A stretch of DNA of 63,308 bases from assembly GCA_030428905.1 (NCBI GenBank), contig JAUIED010000006.1:1-63308 (forward strand). Direction: 5' to 3'. Both the position numbers and the translations under genes were made by a program. Under the pieces are notes generated by a model. That model made no database searches and was not told the origin of the DNA. It worked only from the letters and a program-made list of their open reading frames with translations. The DNA comes from Gammaproteobacteria bacterium (GTDB taxonomy: Bacteria > Pseudomonadota > Gammaproteobacteria > Pseudomonadales > Azotimanducaceae). How positions within the stretch are numbered: the stretch's first letter is position 1; each line of letters begins with the position of its first letter. Of this stretch, positions 42,739 to 52,245 are shown one piece after another.

Positions 42739-44457
42739 ATGGCAGATTACGACCTGATCATCCGTAACGGCGAAGTGTACGACGGCACCGGCGCAGCACC
42801 CCGCCGGGTGGACATCGCCATCACCGGCGGCACAATCGTGCGTGTAGCCGAGCGCATCGACGGCAGTGCCGGCCGCGAGGTGGACGCCACAGGCCGCATC
42901 GTCACCCCCGGTTTCGTGGACGTGCACACCCACTACGACGGCCAGGCCACCTGGGATTCGCACCTCAACCCATCCTCCAACCTCGGCACCACGACCATCG
43001 TCATGGGCAACTGCGGCGTAGGCTTCGCGCCGTGCCGGAGGGAGGATCACGAAGTACTGGTGAAGCTCATGGAAGGCGTGGAAGAGATTCCCGGCACGGC
43101 CATGAATGAGGGACTGCCGTGGAACTGGGAAACGTTTCCGGAGTTTCTCGACGCCCTGGAGGCGCGGCCACGAGACATCGACATCGCCGCCCTCCTCCCG
43201 CACGGCCCCCTGCGCGTCTACGTGATGGGCGAACGCGGCGTCAACCGCGAGCCGGCCACCGCTGAGGACATCGCCCGCATGCAGCAACTCGTGCGCGAAG
43301 GCATCGAAGCGGGCGCCGTAGGTTTTTCCACCTCCCGCACGCTGGTGCACCGCAGCAGCAGCGGCGACAACGTGCCCACCTACCGCGCGGCCACGGATGA
43401 GCTGAAGCAGCTCGGTGAATCCCTGTCTGCTGCACGCGGCAGCGTGTTTCAGATGATCTCCGACTGGGAGGACGCCGAAGACGAGTTCAGCATTCTGCGC
43501 GAGATCAGCGAGCGCTCCGGCGCCAAAGGCACGTTCACGCTGCTCGACCTTGCCACCACGCCGGACCTCTGGCACGAACAACTCAAGCGCATCGAAGCGG
43601 CCCAGGCCGACGGCCTCGACATTCGCGGCCAGGTGATTTCCCGCCCGGTTGGCATCCTGCAGGGACACCCAGCCTCCATGAGCTCCTTCTACAAGCGCCC
43701 AACGTTCGAAGCCATCATGGGCGACGAGGCACTCGCCTGGGACGAGAAAATCGAGCGCCTGCGCGACCCGGCGGTGAAGGCACGCATCCTCGAGGAAGAT
43801 TGCGTCGACCCGCACGTGTTCGTGGAGATCTTCGAGAAGCGCTTCCACAACATGTACCCGCTGGAAGACCCCATCGAGTACCTGCCGAAGCGGGAGGACT
43901 CAGTCACGGCACAGGCGGCAAAAGAAGGCCGCGACGCAGAGGAATGGCTGTACGACTACTTCCTCGGCAACAACGGCAGCAACCTGGTCTACATCCCGGC
44001 GGCGAATTTCTCGCAGCACATTCCGGAAATGCTCACCCACCCTTACACCGTGGCAGCACTCGGTGACGGCGGCGCCCACGTCGGCTCCATCTGCGACACG
44101 AGTGCCAACGTCTACCTGCTCACCAAGTGGGTGAAGGACAGACAGCAAATCGATCTGGCCGCGGCCATCCACATGTTGTGCGGTCAGCCGGCGGAACTGT
44201 ACTCGCTCAACGACCGGGGCCAGATTGCCGAAGGTTTCAAAGCGGACATCAACGTCATCGATTTCGACGCACTCAAGCTGCACACGCCGCACATCGCCCA
44301 CGACCTGCCTGCCGGTGGCAGCCGCTTCCTGCAGCGCGCGGATGGCATCGACATGACCATCAAGTCCGGCCAGGTGATCTATGAGAACGGCGAGGCATCG
44401 GGGCTGTTGCCTGGACGGTTGCTGCGTGGACGGCAGGAAGCGCCGCCGGCGGGTTGA
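42739..44457 (+). CDS. N-acyl-D-amino-acid deacylase / D-aminoacylase-like amidohydrolase
   Basis: 572-residue metal-dependent hydrolase. The N-terminal beta sandwich (MADYDLIIRNGEVYDGTGAA), the HxH metal site in GFVDVHTHYDGQ (His63, His65), the NCGVGFAPCR motif with the metal-bridging Cys of D-aminoacylases, and the catalytic region LGDGGAHVGSICDTSANV are present. It is longer than typical D-aminoacylase (about 480). It would release carboxylates from N-acyl-D-amino acids or related amides. A decayed second copy of its 3' end lies near 53,563. Confidence 0.85.
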   Translation: MADYDLIIRNGEVYDGTGAAPRRVDIAITGGTIVRVAERIDGSAGREVDATGRIVTPGFVDVHTHYDGQATWDSHLNPSSNLGTTTIVMGNCGVGFAPCRREDHEVLVKLMEGVEEIPGTAMNEGLPWNWETFPEFLDALEARPRDIDIAALLPHGPLRVYVMGERGVNREPATAEDIARMQQLVREGIEAGAVGFSTSRTLVHRSSSGDNVPTYRAATDELKQLGESLSAARGSVFQMISDWEDAEDEFSILREISERSGAKGTFTLLDLATTPDLWHEQLKRIEAAQADGLDIRGQVISRPVGILQGHPASMSSFYKRPTFEAIMGDEALAWDEKIERLRDPAVKARILEEDCVDPHVFVEIFEKRFHNMYPLEDPIEYLPKREDSVTAQAAKEGRDAEEWLYDYFLGNNGSNLVYIPAANFSQHIPEMLTHPYTVAALGDGGAHVGSICDTSANVYLLTKWVKDRQQIDLAAAIHMLCGQPAELYSLNDRGQIAEGFKADINVIDFDALKLHTPHIAHDLPAGGSRFLQRADGIDMTIKSGQVIYENGEASGLLPGRLLRGRQEAPPAG

Positions 44458-44465
44458 GCCGCTGC

Positions 44466-45107
44466 TCAGCCTCCCGGTGCGCTTTTAGGGCTATCGGCCA
44501 TTGAGACTAGCCACGTGCGCACGATCGCGGTGACACGGCCATCCAGCGCCTTGGCACTGATGCCCATGCGCTTGGCAATGGGTGCTCGGAAGATTCGGTA
44601 GCCTCTCAGCAGCACCGTGAGCGTGGCGTGCAGCGCTTCGAGGTCGTGGTCCGGATGGATGTCTCCGTCGATGACGTCCTGACGTAAACGGCTGATAGCG
44701 CGCTCATACTGAGGCATGGGGTCGACCTCGTCGTCGCCATCCAGCACCAGCAACGCCCGGAGTTTACTGTCATCTATCGTGTCTATCGCGCGAAAGACTT
44801 TGGATCTGCGCTCGACAAAACGCAAATTCCGCTTGCTGGCAACCAGGGTGTCGAGCACCGCATCGAACCGCCGGTTGATCGCTGCTCGCAGCAACTCCTG
44901 CCGAGAACCAAAGTAGTGGTAAATGTTTCCCCGGTTGACCCCAGCCCCTTGTGCAACTTCTCTGAGATTGAGCCCCGCTAACACGCCGTTCGTGCGGATG
45001 CGTTCCAGGGCCACATCGATCAGTCGCTGCTCGGTTTCGGCTCTGTTGCGCCGCTTCTTTGCCGCAGGCGTCCGTTGCAGTTCGCCGCCGGCCTTGGACC
45101 GTACCAT
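44466..45107 (-). CDS. TetR family transcriptional regulator
   Basis: 213 residues. The N-terminal helix-turn-helix is clear (LNLREVAQGAGVNRGNIYHY, FGSRQELLRAAINRR); the ligand domain is unassigned. It is divergently transcribed from the secreted protein/DUF3604 operon, with a 15-bp palindrome in between, so it probably represses that operon and itself. It converges with the amidohydrolase at a gap of 8 nt. Confidence 0.9.
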   Translation of the reverse strand: MVRSKAGGELQRTPAAKKRRNRAETEQRLIDVALERIRTNGVLAGLNLREVAQGAGVNRGNIYHYFGSRQELLRAAINRRFDAVLDTLVASKRNLRFVERRSKVFRAIDTIDDSKLRALLVLDGDDEVDPMPQYERAISRLRQDVIDGDIHPDHDLEALHATLTVLLRGYRIFRAPIAKRMGISAKALDGRVTAIVRTWLVSMADSPKSAPGG

Positions 45108-45198
45108 CAGTCACTCCTTTCATTCATGGGTTGCCTGCACCTCGGCACTTCTTCGCTTGCTAGCCACTGCTGCATCAACCATAATCCTAGCCACATAT

Positions 45199-45213
45199 TT
45201 AGCATTATGCTAA
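45199..45213. promoter_or_regulatory. Palindromic candidate operator for the TetR regulator
   Basis: TTAGCAT-T-ATGCTAA, a perfect 15-bp palindrome in an AT-rich gap between tetR and the divergent operon, 92 nt from the tetR start and 67 nt from the start of the operon. A related half-site motif, TTGCTAG, appears on both sides (near 45,158 and 45,217). Confidence 0.55.
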
Positions 45214-45279
45214 TTATTGCTAGTGCAACGATAACTCCCGATGCGTTCGAAACGTAGTAAGGAGTAAGGAAAAATCATT

Positions 45280-46146
45280 TTGAACCTCACGTGGCGAACA
45301 GGGCCGGGTGTTGTACTCATGTCAGCACTGGTAACGACCACTTCGATGCAGGCGATAGCGCAGGCCGATGCAGCCGGTGAGCCGGCTTCGCTGCTTTCCG
45401 CGTTCTTCGGCTTGGACAACGAGTTGCCGTTCCGTGCAAACATGCTCTGTCTCGGCGCCGCAGGCATGGATGGAATGCCCGTCGTATTGTCGCAAACGGT
45501 CGACCAGGCAACGCTACAGCCCGATGACTTCCAGGTCGTCACGGCATCCGGTGAGCTGCGAGTACCGAGCTGTGCCACGCTCAGGCCGGCTCAAGATCCC
45601 GGTGAGCTCCGCACGGTGTTGCTAATCGGCGAGTTTGGCAATTCGGACGATGATCCACCGGTGTCCGTTCAAGTAGTTGGTGAACTTTTGTCAGCAGCCG
45701 CACACTCGCAGAGTGGCAAGCAGGTGAATTTCCAAGGTTCGTCCACGGAAATTATCCCGCTGAACGCTGGCCCCTCCCTCGTGTTGGCGCAGCGTATACC
45801 GATTGCCAATCTGGCCCCGGATACCCGGGGCACCACCTGCCCGGAAGGCGTTGCGCAGGCGGTCCGAGTGACCTGGACCGGCGGCGTACGCCGACCAGGA
45901 CGAGAGGAAGTCGGTGATGCAGAGCGGCAGGCCTACCGAGTAACGGTGCAGCGCGCGGACGGCACTACCGCAGAGGTGATTCCAGCGAGGCTTGCAGACC
46001 TGGAGGACGGGGACAACAACCACCTTCTGTGCCTCGACACTACCGACACCGCTATCTCTGTCAGCTTTCCCGCCGGGCACCTCGTGGATCCCAACCAGGA
46101 CCTGAATCCACACACCCAGGTTGATGTGGATCAGGGAGCATACTGA
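45280..46146 (+). CDS. Secreted protein of unknown function upstream of DUF3604 genes
   Basis: 288 residues, not recognised. The N-terminus looks like a signal peptide (about 1-27, VVLMSALVTTTSMQAIAQAD). The mature part is acidic with paired Cys (C56, C95) and beta-rich. The TTG start is supported by AAGGA upstream; an ATG 39 nt downstream would still leave most of the signal. Its stop shares one base with the first DUF3604 gene (TGATG), so the two are translationally coupled. No known domain seen. Confidence 0.7.
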   Translation: MNLTWRTGPGVVLMSALVTTTSMQAIAQADAAGEPASLLSAFFGLDNELPFRANMLCLGAAGMDGMPVVLSQTVDQATLQPDDFQVVTASGELRVPSCATLRPAQDPGELRTVLLIGEFGNSDDDPPVSVQVVGELLSAAAHSQSGKQVNFQGSSTEIIPLNAGPSLVLAQRIPIANLAPDTRGTTCPEGVAQAVRVTWTGGVRRPGREEVGDAERQAYRVTVQRADGTTAEVIPARLADLEDGDNNHLLCLDTTDTAISVSFPAGHLVDPNQDLNPHTQVDVDQGAY

Positions 46147-48170
46147 TGCTGGCATGTAAAAGAGCATTCACCGCCGTCGTGTTTTCTTTTCTGTTGGCGG
46201 CTTGCGGAAACGAAAGCCCACCAGATCCGAATCAAAGGCCGGCTGGGTTCGCGGACCCTCTGTTCCCGACGGATCACACGATTGTCGACCGTAGCGTGAA
46301 TCAGGCCCCGAACCCGGAACGCAACGCCTACTTCGGCGACCTGCACGTGCACACCACCTACTCCTTCGATGCCTATGCCTTCGGTACGTTGGCAACACCC
46401 TACGACGCCTATCGCTTTGCTCGAGGTGAGTCGATCAAACATCCCGCAGGCTATGACATGCAGCTTAAAGAGCCGCTGGACTTCTACGGCGTCACCGATC
46501 ATGCAATGTTCATGGGTGTAGCACCCGTAGCGGCCGACACGAGCAGTGACTTCTCCCGGTACCCGTTCACCGAAGTGCTGCACGACCTGAACGCACCGGA
46601 CAATATGGATCGCTGGAGCCTGCCTCGTCGCACCGGCAGCTTTGCTGGCTTGATCGCAGGCCTGGTACCCGGCATCGCCAGCGGAGAGATCGACCCGGAG
46701 GAAACTCTGACCATCACCCGGCGAGCGTGGGCGGACACGATCAATGCCGCAGACATGTACAACGATCCAGGCCGCTTTACCACCTTCGTCGCCTACGAGT
46801 ACACGACCAGTTCGGATGATCGCGGAAACCTCCATCGAAACGTCGTGTTCAAGAGCAGCGATCGAGTTCCTGAAGTACCGTTCTCCCGCATGCATTCCAA
46901 CAATCCCGAAGACCTGTGGAACTGGATGGACACGCTGCGCGATGCTGGCGTGGAATCCATGGCGATCCCGCACAATTCAAACGGTTCCAACGGCCAGATG
47001 TTCAAACTGGTTGATTTCTCCGGTGCTCCCATAGACGAAGAGTACGCGATGCAACGCATGCGCAATGAGCCGCTTGTGGAAATCACGCAGATCAAAGGCA
47101 CTTCTGAAACACATCCTGCACTCTCTACCACTGATGAGTGGGCCAACTTTGAACTGATGGAGTTCCGCGTCGCCACCAACTTAGCCAGTCAGCCTGAGGG
47201 GAGCTATGTGCGCGATGCCCTGCGCCGTGGTCTGACACTGGAAGCACAAGGCATCACCAATCCGTATGCCTTCGGTGTGATCGGCTCAAGCGACACGCAC
47301 ACCGCAGCCGCGCAGAACGACGAATCCAACTTCAGCTCCAAACTGGGCGTGTTGTCTGCAGACGCGCAGCTGCGCGGTTCCGTTCCGTTCAGCGTCATTG
47401 ACGGGCTGATATTCAAAACCGCTGCACCCAACGTGATGACTGAAGTCGATGGAGAAACCTTCCTTGGCGGCGCTGGCCCCACCTATGGGGCCTCAGGTCT
47501 TGCCGCGGTGTGGGCGGAGGAGAACACGCGCGAGGCAATCTATGCAGCGTTTCGACGCAAGGAGACTTTTGCGACGTCCGGACCGCGCATGCGGCTGCGC
47601 TTCTTTGCAGGTTACGGTTTTCCCGATGATTTGATGGACATGTCCGATGGCGTGGCGCGCGCATACGCGACCGGCGTGACCATGGGCGCGGACCTCTCCC
47701 CTGAGCAATCGAACCCCGAAACCAAGGGCGCGCCCCGGTTTGCCATTTGGGCACAAGCTGACGCCGACAGCGCGCCTTTGCAAAGGCTGCAGATCATCAA
47801 AGGGTGGATCGACACCACGGGTGACACCCATGAAGCCGTTTTCGATGTGGCTTGCGCCGGTGGAGTACAGGTAGATGCAGCCGGTGGACGCTGCCCGGAC
47901 AACGGCGCCAGCGTGGATCTCAGCGACTGCAGCATGCGCGCGAACACGGGCGATGCCGAACTGCGTGCGCTTTGGAGCGATCCGAACTTCAACGCCAGCG
48001 AGCGTGCGTTTTACTACGCGCGTGTGCTGGAGAATCCCACCTGCCGGTGGAGCACATGGGACGCCATCCGTGCAGGAACCGAACCGCGCTCCGACCTGGC
48101 AGCCACGTTGCAGGAGCGGGCCTGGTCTTCGCCCATTCAGTACATTCCGCAAGCGGGAGCCGGCGGATGA
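46146..48170 (+). CDS. DUF3604 lipoprotein, copy 1
   Basis: 674 residues. The lipoprotein signal ends LLAAC (Cys20). The DUF3604 signature AYFGDLHVHTTYSFDAYAFG (GDLHVHT 64-70) starts the domain, with later FYGVTDHAMFMG, RFTTFVAYEYT, HRNVVFKSSDRVPEVPFS and SMAIPHNSNGSNG. The HxH and HN residues resemble PHP-type metallohydrolases, but the family has no settled function. Probably faces the periplasm or outer surface. It overlaps copy 2 by 4 nt (ATGA). Confidence 0.85.
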   Translation: MLACKRAFTAVVFSFLLAACGNESPPDPNQRPAGFADPLFPTDHTIVDRSVNQAPNPERNAYFGDLHVHTTYSFDAYAFGTLATPYDAYRFARGESIKHPAGYDMQLKEPLDFYGVTDHAMFMGVAPVAADTSSDFSRYPFTEVLHDLNAPDNMDRWSLPRRTGSFAGLIAGLVPGIASGEIDPEETLTITRRAWADTINAADMYNDPGRFTTFVAYEYTTSSDDRGNLHRNVVFKSSDRVPEVPFSRMHSNNPEDLWNWMDTLRDAGVESMAIPHNSNGSNGQMFKLVDFSGAPIDEEYAMQRMRNEPLVEITQIKGTSETHPALSTTDEWANFELMEFRVATNLASQPEGSYVRDALRRGLTLEAQGITNPYAFGVIGSSDTHTAAAQNDESNFSSKLGVLSADAQLRGSVPFSVIDGLIFKTAAPNVMTEVDGETFLGGAGPTYGASGLAAVWAEENTREAIYAAFRRKETFATSGPRMRLRFFAGYGFPDDLMDMSDGVARAYATGVTMGADLSPEQSNPETKGAPRFAIWAQADADSAPLQRLQIIKGWIDTTGDTHEAVFDVACAGGVQVDAAGGRCPDNGASVDLSDCSMRANTGDAELRALWSDPNFNASERAFYYARVLENPTCRWSTWDAIRAGTEPRSDLAATLQERAWSSPIQYIPQAGAGG

Positions 48171-50218
48171 TGTCACGTTGTCGATGGTGGTATCTGCTTA
48201 CGCTGGTTTTCCTCACTATCGGCTGCGGGGGTGGTGGGACCCAACCGACCGATGCGCAACGCACAGCGTTGGCCAAGCCGCTCTTCGAAACCGAGCACAC
48301 AATTGTCGAACGCGGCAAACAATCCGGCCCCGATCAGATAGGTAGCACCCTGCCGGTGGCTAACCCGATACGTAACGCATACTTTGGCGACCTGCACGTG
48401 CACACCAGGTACTCTTTCGACGCTTTTGCCTTTGGCACGGTTGCGTCGCCGGAGGACGCCTACCGCTTTGCCAAAGGCGAAGCGATCAAGAATCCGGCAG
48501 GGTTCGACATGCAACTACGCGAACCACTGGACTTCTACGGTGTGACGGACCACGGCATGTTCATGGGCGTCGCTGCGATGGCCGCCGACACGAGCAGTGC
48601 GATCTCCAGACACGCATTTGCACAGGTTGTGCACGATCTGAACGCACCAGACAACTTGGGCCGCATGAGCATCTTGAACCGGATGCGTAGCTTCGGCTTA
48701 GGTCGCGCGCTGGCTCTCGCCATCGTTGATGGAGAGGTGGAACGAGAGGAGCCGCTCGCCATCACCAGGAGCGCCTGGGCGGATTCCATCAGGGCGGCGG
48801 ATGCGCACAACGACCCGGGGCGCTTCACCACGTTTGTCGCCTACGAATACACCACGACCTCGGACGATAACGGCAGCCTGCACCGCAACGTGGTGTTCAA
48901 AAGCAGTGATCGCGTACCCGAAGTACCGTTCTCGCGTATGCACTCACGGGATCCTGAAGACCTGTGGAACTGGATGGACGCGCTGCGCGAGGCAGGTGTG
49001 GAATCGCTGGCCATACCGCACAACTCCAACAAGTCCAACGGCCACATGTTCAAGCTGGAGGACTGGGCCGGGGACCCCTTCGATGACGAGTATGCGGTGA
49101 AGCGAATCCGCAACGAACCGCTGGTGGAGATCACGCAGATAAAAGGAACTTCCGAAACCCACCCTGCGTTGTCCACCCGAGATGAATGGGCGGGCTTCGA
49201 ACTGGTGAGCACCCGCGGCGTCGGCATGGGAAAAGCCATGCCCAGCAAGCCCGAGGGTAGCTATGTGCGCGAAGCCTGGCGACGCGGATTGGAGCTGGAA
49301 GCGCAAGGCATCACCAACCCGTTTGCCTTCGGCGTCATTGGCTCCAGCGACACACATACCGGTGCGGCTCAAAATGACGAGTCAAACTTCTCCTCGAAAC
49401 TGGGACTCTTGTCCGCAACGGCCGATCTGCGAGGCTCAGTGCCGCTAGGCCTGCTGGATGGCACGCTGTTCGGATTTCTCCCGGGACAGGAAGTCGTGGA
49501 AGTAGACGGCGAGAAGTTCATGGGCGGACAGCAGCAGGAGTTTGGTGCGTCTGGCCTTGCCGCAGTCTGGGCCGAAAAGAACACGCGCGAATCCATCTAC
49601 GCAGCGTTCCGACGAAAGGAAACTTTCGCGACTTCCGGGCCGAGAATCCGCCTGCGATTTTTTGCAGGGTACGACCTGCCGGCGGACTTGCTCGAAACGA
49701 CCGATGGTGTGGCACGTGCTTACGAAAACGGCGTGACCATGGGCGCTGAGCTACCCCCGGATGAATCTGCTGCCAAACGTGCGCCGACGTTCGCAATATG
49801 GGCACAAGCAGATCCCAACAGCGCCCCGCTTCAGCGGCTTCAGATCATCAAGGGGTGGATCGACGCAGCCGGCGAAACGCATGAAGACGTTATCGACGTT
49901 GCATGCGCCGGCAGCGTGGCCGTGAACGAAGCGACCGGACGCTGTCCGGACAACGGCGCTACCGTGAACCTGAGTGATTGCAGCATCGCCGCAAACACTG
50001 GCGATGTCGAGATGCGTACATCGTGGACCGACCCGAACTTCGATAGTAGCGAACGTGCCTTCTACTACGCCCGAGTACTGGAAAATCCAACCTGCCGGTG
50101 GAACACCTGGGACGCAATCAAGGCAGGTAGCAAGCCGCGTTCTGATCTGGCCGCCACACTCCAGGAGCGGGCGTGGTCTTCGCCTATACAGTTTCGACCT
50201 GTACGACCAGCGAGCTAA
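48167..50218 (+). CDS. DUF3604 lipoprotein, copy 2
   Basis: 683 residues, tandem paralogue of copy 1 with most motifs conserved (GDLHVHT at 74-80, YGVTDHGMFMG, RFTTFVAYEYTT, HRNVVFKSSDRVPEVPFS, LAIPHNSN). Signal peptide ends FLTIGC (lipobox, Cys20) followed by a Gly run. The start ATG overlaps the copy 1 stop. The two copies differ mainly in the N-terminal linker and around residues 190-210 and 360-380. It converges with the P450 gene at a gap of 57 nt. Confidence 0.85.
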   Translation: MMSRCRWWYLLTLVFLTIGCGGGGTQPTDAQRTALAKPLFETEHTIVERGKQSGPDQIGSTLPVANPIRNAYFGDLHVHTRYSFDAFAFGTVASPEDAYRFAKGEAIKNPAGFDMQLREPLDFYGVTDHGMFMGVAAMAADTSSAISRHAFAQVVHDLNAPDNLGRMSILNRMRSFGLGRALALAIVDGEVEREEPLAITRSAWADSIRAADAHNDPGRFTTFVAYEYTTTSDDNGSLHRNVVFKSSDRVPEVPFSRMHSRDPEDLWNWMDALREAGVESLAIPHNSNKSNGHMFKLEDWAGDPFDDEYAVKRIRNEPLVEITQIKGTSETHPALSTRDEWAGFELVSTRGVGMGKAMPSKPEGSYVREAWRRGLELEAQGITNPFAFGVIGSSDTHTGAAQNDESNFSSKLGLLSATADLRGSVPLGLLDGTLFGFLPGQEVVEVDGEKFMGGQQQEFGASGLAAVWAEKNTRESIYAAFRRKETFATSGPRIRLRFFAGYDLPADLLETTDGVARAYENGVTMGAELPPDESAAKRAPTFAIWAQADPNSAPLQRLQIIKGWIDAAGETHEDVIDVACAGSVAVNEATGRCPDNGATVNLSDCSIAANTGDVEMRTSWTDPNFDSSERAFYYARVLENPTCRWNTWDAIKAGSKPRSDLAATLQERAWSSPIQFRPVRPAS

Positions 50219-50275
50219 CCAGTCCACAAGCAACCAACCTGATGGGCCTCGCTGCGCAACGTCCTGCAACCCCGA

Positions 50276-51541
50276 TCAAGAATCAAACGCGATGTGCAGC
50301 GACCGCATGGCGCGAAGCATCAACCCTGGAACGTGCGTGGGCGCCCGATCATCCGCAAGCCGGATGTTGCGGCACCTGCGCAACAGCGCGCTGTATCCCC
50401 AGTAGAGCTCCCGCCGCGCCAGCGGTGCGCCAACGCAGTGGTGAATTCCTGATCCGAACGCCAGATGCGCTCCGGCGTTGCCGCGCTCGAGGTCGAACTG
50501 GTGCGCACCGGCAAACTGTGTCTCATCGCGGTTAGCCGCCGCAAAACGCAGGTTCAGCAGGGCCCCGGCGGGAAGGGTCACGCCGTGCAGCTCGACCTCG
50601 CAGGTCGTTACCCGGTACAGCCCCTGCACCGGTGACTGCAGCCGCAGGGATTCCTCCACGAATCTCGGCAGGTGTACATCGAGGTTGCTCATCAACCGTG
50701 CATAGACATCGGCATTACGGCACAGATGCAGCACCCCTTCCGACATGGCGTTCGTGGCAGTTTCACTGCCACCAACGAAGATGTCCGACAGCAGATGCGA
50801 GACGATCTCCCCATAGGTGAGCCGGCTGCCGTCATCGAGGCGGGTGTTGACGAGATCGGACAGAATCGAGCCATTCGGCTGCAGGCGCAGGTTCTCCACC
50901 ACATCCCGGAAGTAGTGCTGAAACGCGATTTCCTCCCGGATGCTCGCCTCTTCCTCCTCCACCGACTGCATCATGCTGAACCGGCGCACCCAGGCATCCG
51001 TCCACCGTTTGATGCGCCAGATATCGTCGATTGGCACGCCGACCTGGCTGCAGATCGCCATCAACGGCAGCGGCACGCAAAGCGCCTGGACGACATCACA
51101 CGTACCACTCGCCGCGAAATCATCTACAAGCGCGTAGGCATACCGTTCCACCAGCGGGTCCAGCGCGCTGACCATGCCTGCGCGCAAGGCCTTGACGAAG
51201 ATCGCCCGCACCGCTTTATGCCGAGGCGGATCCAGCAGGGACAGCGTCGGCGCCGGCAGCCAGCCTTCCCGCTCATATATTTCCTGCGCCCGACGCGCAC
51301 GTTCCGGCGCCAGCGTCTCCCGCATGCGCTCGATGGTCGCAGCGCTGGAAAAGCGCACGGGATCCGTGAGGATCATGCGGACATCGGCGTAGCGCGTGAT
51401 GACGTAAAACCCTGCCTGCGCATCGTAGAAAACCGGCGCCTGGGCAAGAAGACGTTCGTAGACTGGGAAAGGGTTTTCCTGCACGTCAGGGTCGAGGAAC
51501 GTCACCTCCCCCAGCGACACATTGGTTGCATCGTGTTTCAT
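50276..51541 (-). CDS. Cytochrome P450
   Basis: 421-residue soluble bacterial P450. Family landmarks: I-helix FVGGSETATNAM (usual AG.ET region), K-helix EESLRLQSPV (ExxR) and haem loop AFGSGIHHCVGAPLARRE (thiolate Cys). The ATG chosen gives a normal P450 N-terminus; a start 108 nt upstream adds a sequence unlike the family. No ferredoxin or reductase gene is adjacent. It is divergent from a VOC gene. Class I P450s of this type often hydroxylate terpenoids, steroids or fatty acids. Confidence 0.93.
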   Translation of the reverse strand: MKHDATNVSLGEVTFLDPDVQENPFPVYERLLAQAPVFYDAQAGFYVITRYADVRMILTDPVRFSSAATIERMRETLAPERARRAQEIYEREGWLPAPTLSLLDPPRHKAVRAIFVKALRAGMVSALDPLVERYAYALVDDFAASGTCDVVQALCVPLPLMAICSQVGVPIDDIWRIKRWTDAWVRRFSMMQSVEEEEASIREEIAFQHYFRDVVENLRLQPNGSILSDLVNTRLDDGSRLTYGEIVSHLLSDIFVGGSETATNAMSEGVLHLCRNADVYARLMSNLDVHLPRFVEESLRLQSPVQGLYRVTTCEVELHGVTLPAGALLNLRFAAANRDETQFAGAHQFDLERGNAGAHLAFGSGIHHCVGAPLARRELYWGYSALLRRCRNIRLADDRAPTHVPGLMLRAMRSLHIAFDS

Positions 51542-51672
51542 CGCAGCCGGTCGACCTCCCTCACCTTCAGTACCAGTGTGACAGATCAGCGGCTGACGGC
51601 GCCACGAAAGCGCGCGCATGACGCCGGCCTGTCTCCTTGATACGCTCACCCTGATCGCAGGGGAGCCAGAAC

Positions 51673-52224
51673 ATGATCTATCCGATTTTCCAATTCGCCT
51701 ATTTCGTCAACGATGTGGAGGCAGCCGCGGTGAAGTGGCACAAACTCTACGGTGCCGGGCCGTTCGCGCTCTCGCCACATCATCGCTGCGACAAGTTTCA
51801 GTTTCGCGGCTCGGATGTACAGGCGGATGTGTCTTACGCGTTCGGCTATCTGGGTGATGTGCAGATCCAGTTCATCCAGCAGCACGATGACGCACCATCG
51901 ATCTACCGGGACATGTACCAACCGGGAGAGGAAGGCTTCCATCACGCCGGCTGTCTGGTCAACGATTTTGCTGCCGCACGCACCCGCTTGCTGGACATGG
52001 GTTTCGTCAACGCCTGCGAGCTATGGGCAGACGACGTCAATGCAGCCTACTTCGACACGCGCGCGGTCAACGGCGGCTTCACGGAAATTCACGGTGATCC
52101 TCTGCACATTCTCTCCACGTTCGCCGGTTGGAAACGCGCACACGAAAACATGCGGCCCGGCGACAGCCCGATCATGGACCGTGCACAGCCGTTCCCGGAC
52201 GGACGCGACCCGGACTACTTGTAA
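51673..52224 (+). CDS. VOC family protein
   Basis: 183 residues with a glyoxalase/bleomycin-resistance fold pattern (MIYPIFQFAYFVNDVEAAAV, VQIQFIQQHDDAPSIYRDMY, GEEGFHHAGCLVNDFAAART, GGFTEIHGDP). Such single-VOC proteins with a YPIFQFAYFV start occur beside P450 or acyl-CoA genes in marine gammaproteobacteria. It is followed 21 nt later by the kinase-like gene. Exact reaction unknown. Confidence 0.8.
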   Translation: MIYPIFQFAYFVNDVEAAAVKWHKLYGAGPFALSPHHRCDKFQFRGSDVQADVSYAFGYLGDVQIQFIQQHDDAPSIYRDMYQPGEEGFHHAGCLVNDFAAARTRLLDMGFVNACELWADDVNAAYFDTRAVNGGFTEIHGDPLHILSTFAGWKRAHENMRPGDSPIMDRAQPFPDGRDPDYL

Positions 52225-52245
52225 CCATCCCCGCCGGAGAGGTCG

